Source: Gammaproteobacteria bacterium (GTDB lineage Bacteria; Pseudomonadota; Gammaproteobacteria; Pseudomonadales; Cellvibrionaceae). Taken from it: a stretch of 46,606 nucleotides of DNA. Positions 43,383 through 46,606 of this stretch are shown piece after piece. The stretch's first letter is position 1, and every line of letters starts with the position of its first letter. Position numbers and translations under genes: made by a program. Below the pieces are notes generated by a model. It was not told the origin of the DNA and did not search any database. It saw nothing but the letters and a program-made list of their open reading frames with translations. The stretch spans positions 1 to 46,606 of the forward strand of contig JAGKWO010000051.1 in NCBI GenBank assembly GCA_021151835.1, read 5' to 3'.

Positions 43383-44798
43383 TTGATTATTCCCGTAATA
43401 CTTGCTGGTGGCTCAGGAACTCGTCTGTGGCCTATGTCTCGTCAACATTATCCCAAGCAGTTATTAAAATTGTTTGGTGATAAGACGATGTTGCAACAAA
43501 CGTTATTGCGACTTGATGGTGTTGCCAATCTTGCTCCTCCCATTGTTGTTTGCAATGAAGAACACAGATTTATGGTGGCGGAACAGTTGCATGAAATTGG
43601 CCAACCAAAAGCATCGATTATCCTCGAGCCTGTCGCACGTAATACGGCCCCCGCGTTAGCGCTTGCAGCGATACATGCAAAATCATTAGCCGAAAATCCG
43701 ATTTTATTGGTTTTATCGGCTGATCATATGATCAAGGATGTAAAAGCATTTCATACTGCGCTCGCTGATGCGATCACTGCCGCAGAAGCAGGGCACCTTG
43801 CCACTTTTGGTGTTAATCCCACGCGTCCGGAAACAGGTTATGGTTACATAAAAACCAGAAGGGACCTGGCTGGCGAGTCTATTTTTTATCCGGTAGCGCA
43901 GTTTGTTGAAAAGCCAAATCTTGAAACGGCAGAAAGGTATCTCGCAGAAGGCTGTTACTACTGGAATAGCGGTATGTTTGTTTTCCAGACCGAGGTTTTC
44001 TTGAAGGAGCTTCAGGAGCAAAGTGCAGAGGTTGTGATCGCAGCCGAACAAGCTAAAGTCTGGGCTGTCCAGGACCTCGATTTTATTCGTATTGATCGCG
44101 AATCATTTGCACAAGCACCCAATATTTCCATCGATTATGCGTTAATGGAAAAGAGTGCGAACGTTGTGTGTGTTCCATTCAGTGCCGGCTGGAGTGATGT
44201 CGGGGATTGGAAATCTTTCTGGGATCTCTCGGATAAAGATGAATCCGGTAATAGCCGGATTGGCGATTGCATTGACATAGGTTCAACCAACACCCTGGTT
44301 TTTTCCCAGGATAAGTTGGTGGCGACCCTGGGTGTTAACAACCTGATGATTGTGAATACCCCGGATGCAGTGTTGGTCGCAGACCAATCCCAGGCCCAGC
44401 AAGTCAAATCAATCATTACCCAGATTGAAAAGCAAAAACGTTCCGAGCATTTGCAGCATCGTGAGATCTATCGTCCCTGGGGTTGTTATGATGCTATTGA
44501 TACCGGGGATCGTTATCAGGTTAATCGCATCAGGGTTAAACCTGGTGGTAGTCTATCGCTACAGGTTCATCATCACCGGGCTGAGCACTGGATTGTTGTT
44601 AAGGGTACCGCTTTGGTGCAGAAGGGGGACGAATCGGTGCTTCTTTCTGAAAATGAATCCACCTACATTCCGGTAGGCACAAAGCATCGACTGAGTAATC
44701 CGGGTAAAATTCCACTTGAAATAATTGAAGTGCAATCTGGCCCCTATCTTAAAGAAGATGATGTTATCCGCTACGAAGATAGCTATGGGCGCTCTTAA
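43383..44798 (+). CDS. manC: Mannose-1-phosphate guanylyltransferase / mannose-6-phosphate isomerase
   Basis: A 471-residue type II bifunctional enzyme. The GDP-mannose pyrophosphorylase domain (1-about 340) has LAGGSGTRLWPMSRQHYPKQ, FVEKPN and SIDYALMEKS. The C-terminal cupin isomerase domain (about 360-470) has metal-binding HHHRAEHW (396-403) and IPVGTKHRLSN. The start is a TTG: a TAA stop lies immediately upstream in frame, AAGGAG sits 6 nt before, and the usual MI-PVILAGG N-terminus follows directly. Rare TTG use may limit expression. It lies 55 nt after galU and 33 nt before ugd. Confidence 0.95.
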   Translation: MIIPVILAGGSGTRLWPMSRQHYPKQLLKLFGDKTMLQQTLLRLDGVANLAPPIVVCNEEHRFMVAEQLHEIGQPKASIILEPVARNTAPALALAAIHAKSLAENPILLVLSADHMIKDVKAFHTALADAITAAEAGHLATFGVNPTRPETGYGYIKTRRDLAGESIFYPVAQFVEKPNLETAERYLAEGCYYWNSGMFVFQTEVFLKELQEQSAEVVIAAEQAKVWAVQDLDFIRIDRESFAQAPNISIDYALMEKSANVVCVPFSAGWSDVGDWKSFWDLSDKDESGNSRIGDCIDIGSTNTLVFSQDKLVATLGVNNLMIVNTPDAVLVADQSQAQQVKSIITQIEKQKRSEHLQHREIYRPWGCYDAIDTGDRYQVNRIRVKPGGSLSLQVHHHRAEHWIVVKGTALVQKGDESVLLSENESTYIPVGTKHRLSNPGKIPLEIIEVQSGPYLKEDDVIRYEDSYGRS

Positions 44799-44831
44799 AA
44801 GGTTTTATTTTATTTTGCTAGGGAGCAATTG

Positions 44832-46172
44832 ATGAAAGTAACAGTATTTGGTACTGGATATGTTGGATTGGTTACCGGTGCTTGCCTGGCTGATGTAGGC
44901 CATGAAGTGCTGTGTGTGGATATCGACCAACGCAAGGTGGATAACCTTAAGCTTGGCGTTATTCCGATTTATGAGCCCGGTTTGGAGCCTATCGTAAAAC
45001 AGGCTGTGCAGAATGGATTGCTCAACTTCACTACGGATATGGATAAAGCCGTACAACACGGTGAGCTGCAATTTATCGCCGTGGGAACTCCTTCCGGTGA
45101 AGATGGTTCTGCTGATTTGCAATATGTTGTTGCGGTCGCGAGAACAATTGGTCAGCGTATCGATGCTTATCGTGTTGTTGTCAATAAGTCGACTGTGCCC
45201 GTAGGTACAGCGGAAATTGTTGAGGAAGCATTAGCCGGGGAATTGCAAAAGCGCGGTGTGCAAATTGATTTTGATGTTGTATCCAACCCCGAGTTTTTGA
45301 AAGAGGGTGCGGCGATCAATGACTTTATGAAGCCGGATCGTATTGTTGTCGGCAGTAAGAGTCCAAGAGCGGAAGGGTTGATGCGTGAATTATATGCGCC
45401 GTTCAACAGAAATCATGATCGTATGATCTTTATGGATATTCGCTCCGCTGAATTAACCAAATATGCTGCCAATGCCATGCTGGCGACCAAGATCAGTTTC
45501 ATCAATGAAATGGCCAACCTGGCTGAGCGCTTGGGTGCTGATATTGAGAAGGTGCGTAATGGTATTGGTGCTGATCCGCGTATTGGATATCACTTTATAT
45601 ACCCGGGTTGTGGTTATGGCGGTTCCTGCTTTCCAAAAGATGTTAAAGCCCTGATAAATATCGCCAAAGACGTTGGGTATACAGCGGGGTTGATGGAAGC
45701 TGTCGATGAGGTGAACAATGCTCAAAAGAGCAAGTTATTTGAATATGTAAGTGGCCATTTTGGTGGCGATCTTCGTGGAAAGGTATTTGCTTTGTGGGGC
45801 CTTTCTTTCAAGCCCAATACAGATGATATGCGCGAAGCGCCAAGCCGGACTTTGATGGAGGCTTTGTGGGCTCAAGGCGCCAAAGTGCAGGCTTACGATC
45901 CGGTTGCCATGGATGAGACCCAGCATATCTATGGGTTGCGTGATGATCTGAAGCTGGTTGGAACCAAAGAGGCTGCGCTTGAGCGTGCAGATGCATTGAT
46001 TATTTGTACAGAGTGGAAAAACTTCAGGGCGCCAAATTTTGAGCTGGTTAAGTCTGCGCTCAAGGACCCGGTAATTTTTGACGGCCGCAATCTTTACGAG
46101 CCGGAGAGAATGGCAGGTTTAGGTGTTAAATATTATGCCGTTGGTCGTGGCTTGAGTATTGTGAAACGCTAG
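44832..46172 (+). CDS. ugd: UDP-glucose 6-dehydrogenase
   Basis: A 446-residue NAD-dependent dehydrogenase oxidising UDP-glucose to UDP-glucuronate. The Rossmann motif FGTGYVGLVTGACLA is at 6-20, NKSTVPVGT and NPEFLKEGAAINDF are in the first domain, and catalytic Cys266 is in YGGSCFPKD. LSFKPNTDDMREAPS is in the second Rossmann fold. GGGAG 6 nt before ATG 44832 decides the start over the TTG three bases earlier. It is the last gene of the sugar block; a hairpin follows. Confidence 0.97.
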   Translation: MKVTVFGTGYVGLVTGACLADVGHEVLCVDIDQRKVDNLKLGVIPIYEPGLEPIVKQAVQNGLLNFTTDMDKAVQHGELQFIAVGTPSGEDGSADLQYVVAVARTIGQRIDAYRVVVNKSTVPVGTAEIVEEALAGELQKRGVQIDFDVVSNPEFLKEGAAINDFMKPDRIVVGSKSPRAEGLMRELYAPFNRNHDRMIFMDIRSAELTKYAANAMLATKISFINEMANLAERLGADIEKVRNGIGADPRIGYHFIYPGCGYGGSCFPKDVKALINIAKDVGYTAGLMEAVDEVNNAQKSKLFEYVSGHFGGDLRGKVFALWGLSFKPNTDDMREAPSRTLMEALWAQGAKVQAYDPVAMDETQHIYGLRDDLKLVGTKEAALERADALIICTEWKNFRAPNFELVKSALKDPVIFDGRNLYEPERMAGLGVKYYAVGRGLSIVKR

Positions 46173-46183
46173 GTCGATTGTAG

Positions 46184-46208
46184 CTGGCTTTGCCCAAGGT
46201 GAAGCCAG
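46184..46208 (+). terminator. Possible terminator after ugd
   Basis: CTGGCTTTGCC, loop CAA, GGTGAAGCCAG gives an 11-bp stem with two G-U pairs. It is followed by TTTACCCTTTC, a poor T-run, so termination may be partial. Confidence 0.55.
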
Positions 46209-46250
46209 TTTACCCTTTCAGTACGATTATTCTTGAGTACTGCTAAGCCA

Positions 46251-46279
46251 TTGAAAAATATGGCCCATTCTGTTAGCAT
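46251..46279 (+). promoter_or_regulatory. Candidate sigma-70 promoter for rpsA
   Basis: TTGAAA (5 of 6 to consensus), 17-bp spacer and TAGCAT (4 of 6) lie about 190 bp before the rpsA ATG. The long leader between them fits the known translational autoregulation of rpsA. The remaining part of the 293-nt gap (46173-46465) shows no gene. Confidence 0.5.
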
Positions 46280-46465
46280 CCCGCACCTGCTGATTTTCCT
46301 ACCCTCCGTGATCGATCTCATTGAGCTTGACTGTTAGCAGTAGTGAAAGCTGTTTAACCCAGTCTGAGGGAGCTTTTGCTCTATATTAACTGACCCGTGT
46401 GACAGACCGCGCGGACAGGTAGGTCGCTGCTTTGGCGGTTCTACCTTTAATTTATAGGTAATACC

Positions 46466-46606
46466 ATGAGTATGAACGAAAGTTTTGCTGAGTTATTTGA
46501 AGAAAGCTTGAAAACCGTTGATATGGTGCCAGGCACTATTGTTACCGGTGTAGTAATTGATATCGATAAAGATTGGGTTACTGTACACGCAGGCTTGAAG
46601 TCTGAA
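46466..46606 (+). CDS. rpsA: 30S ribosomal protein S1, 3'-truncated by the window edge
   Basis: The first 47 residues of S1, the RNA-binding protein that recruits mRNA to the small subunit. SFAELFEESLKTVDMVPGTIVTGVV and HAGLKSE are the N-terminal segment and the start of the first S1 (OB-fold) domain. ATG 46472 (MNESF) would fit the family equally well as a start; neither has a strong Shine-Dalgarno, which is usual for rpsA. The gene continues beyond the window. Confidence 0.95.
   Translation, partial: MSMNESFAELFEESLKTVDMVPGTIVTGVVIDIDKDWVTVHAGLKSE

Noticed and set aside
1..46606. Prophage, transposon, integron, toxin-antitoxin or defence system
   Set aside because: No integrase, transposase, terminal repeat, tRNA or phage-type gene was found; all sizeable coding regions have a housekeeping or motility assignment, apart from the periplasmic binding-like protein and the DUF2802 protein.

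Overview
The window is an ordinary chromosomal segment of a polar-flagellated gammaproteobacterium. Gene content, protein sequences and order match the Pseudomonas/Cellvibrio side of the class: fliI-J, Hsb genes, fliK, fliLMNOPQR-flhB, flhA-flhF-flhG-fliA, cheYZAB, motCD, parC-parP-cheW-DUF2802, then yciK-mupP-ubiG-mtaD / gyrA-pheA-tyrA. Moderate G+C and the absence of several genes that Pseudomonas keeps at the second locus suggest a Cellvibrio-like organism. This is inference from memory, not a database result.

Layout. Positions 1-27.8 kb carry the flagellar and chemotaxis supercluster on the + strand. It starts inside fliI (ATPase), then fliJ, a three-gene partner-switching/phosphorelay module (STAS protein, receiver-PP2C-HATPase protein, Hpt protein), and fliK. 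Next come the switch and export-gate genes fliLMNOPQR-flhB, then flhA, flhF, flhG and fliA. The chemotaxis genes follow: cheY remnant, cheZ, disrupted cheA, cheB, motC, motD, the polar array proteins ParC/ParP, cheW and a DUF2802 protein. One minus-strand gene for a periplasmic solute-binding-like protein sits inside this block, overlapping the end of motD. Sigma-54 (-24/-12) promoters are visible upstream of fliK, fliL and flhA, with a weaker candidate upstream of parC. This fits the FleQ/FlrA-RpoN class of flagellar regulation.

A 21-bp perfect inverted repeat at 27.76 kb separates this cluster from a minus-strand operon, mtaD-ubiG-mupP-yciK (MTA deamination, ubiquinone methylation, peptidoglycan recycling, SDR). 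Divergent from it, gyrA-pheA-tyrA starts at 31.6 kb. It is followed by cysD-cysN (sulfate activation), comEA-like, pyrF and cmk, then a nucleotide-sugar set, cpsG-galU-manC-ugd (GDP-mannose, UDP-glucose and UDP-glucuronate supply), and the start of rpsA at the right edge. Compared with the classic gyrA-serC-pheA-hisC-tyrA/aroA-cmk-rpsA order, serC, hisC and aroA are missing and two unrelated blocks lie between the remaining genes.

Most notable. Two core chemotaxis genes are damaged in this sequence, and in each the lost part carries the phosphorylated residue. cheY lacks its N-terminal half, including the acidic pocket and acceptor Asp. cheA carries a deletion that removes most of the P1 domain with its phosphoacceptor His and shifts the frame. 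The flanking genes look intact. Either this strain has lost phosphorelay chemotaxis from this locus, or the assembly is wrong at two places. The cheA linker also holds four copies of a short acidic LL motif resembling the CheY-binding peptides of FliM and CheZ, both of which are also encoded here. I found no mobile element, CRISPR array, phage or tRNA gene, and no clearly new multi-gene system.
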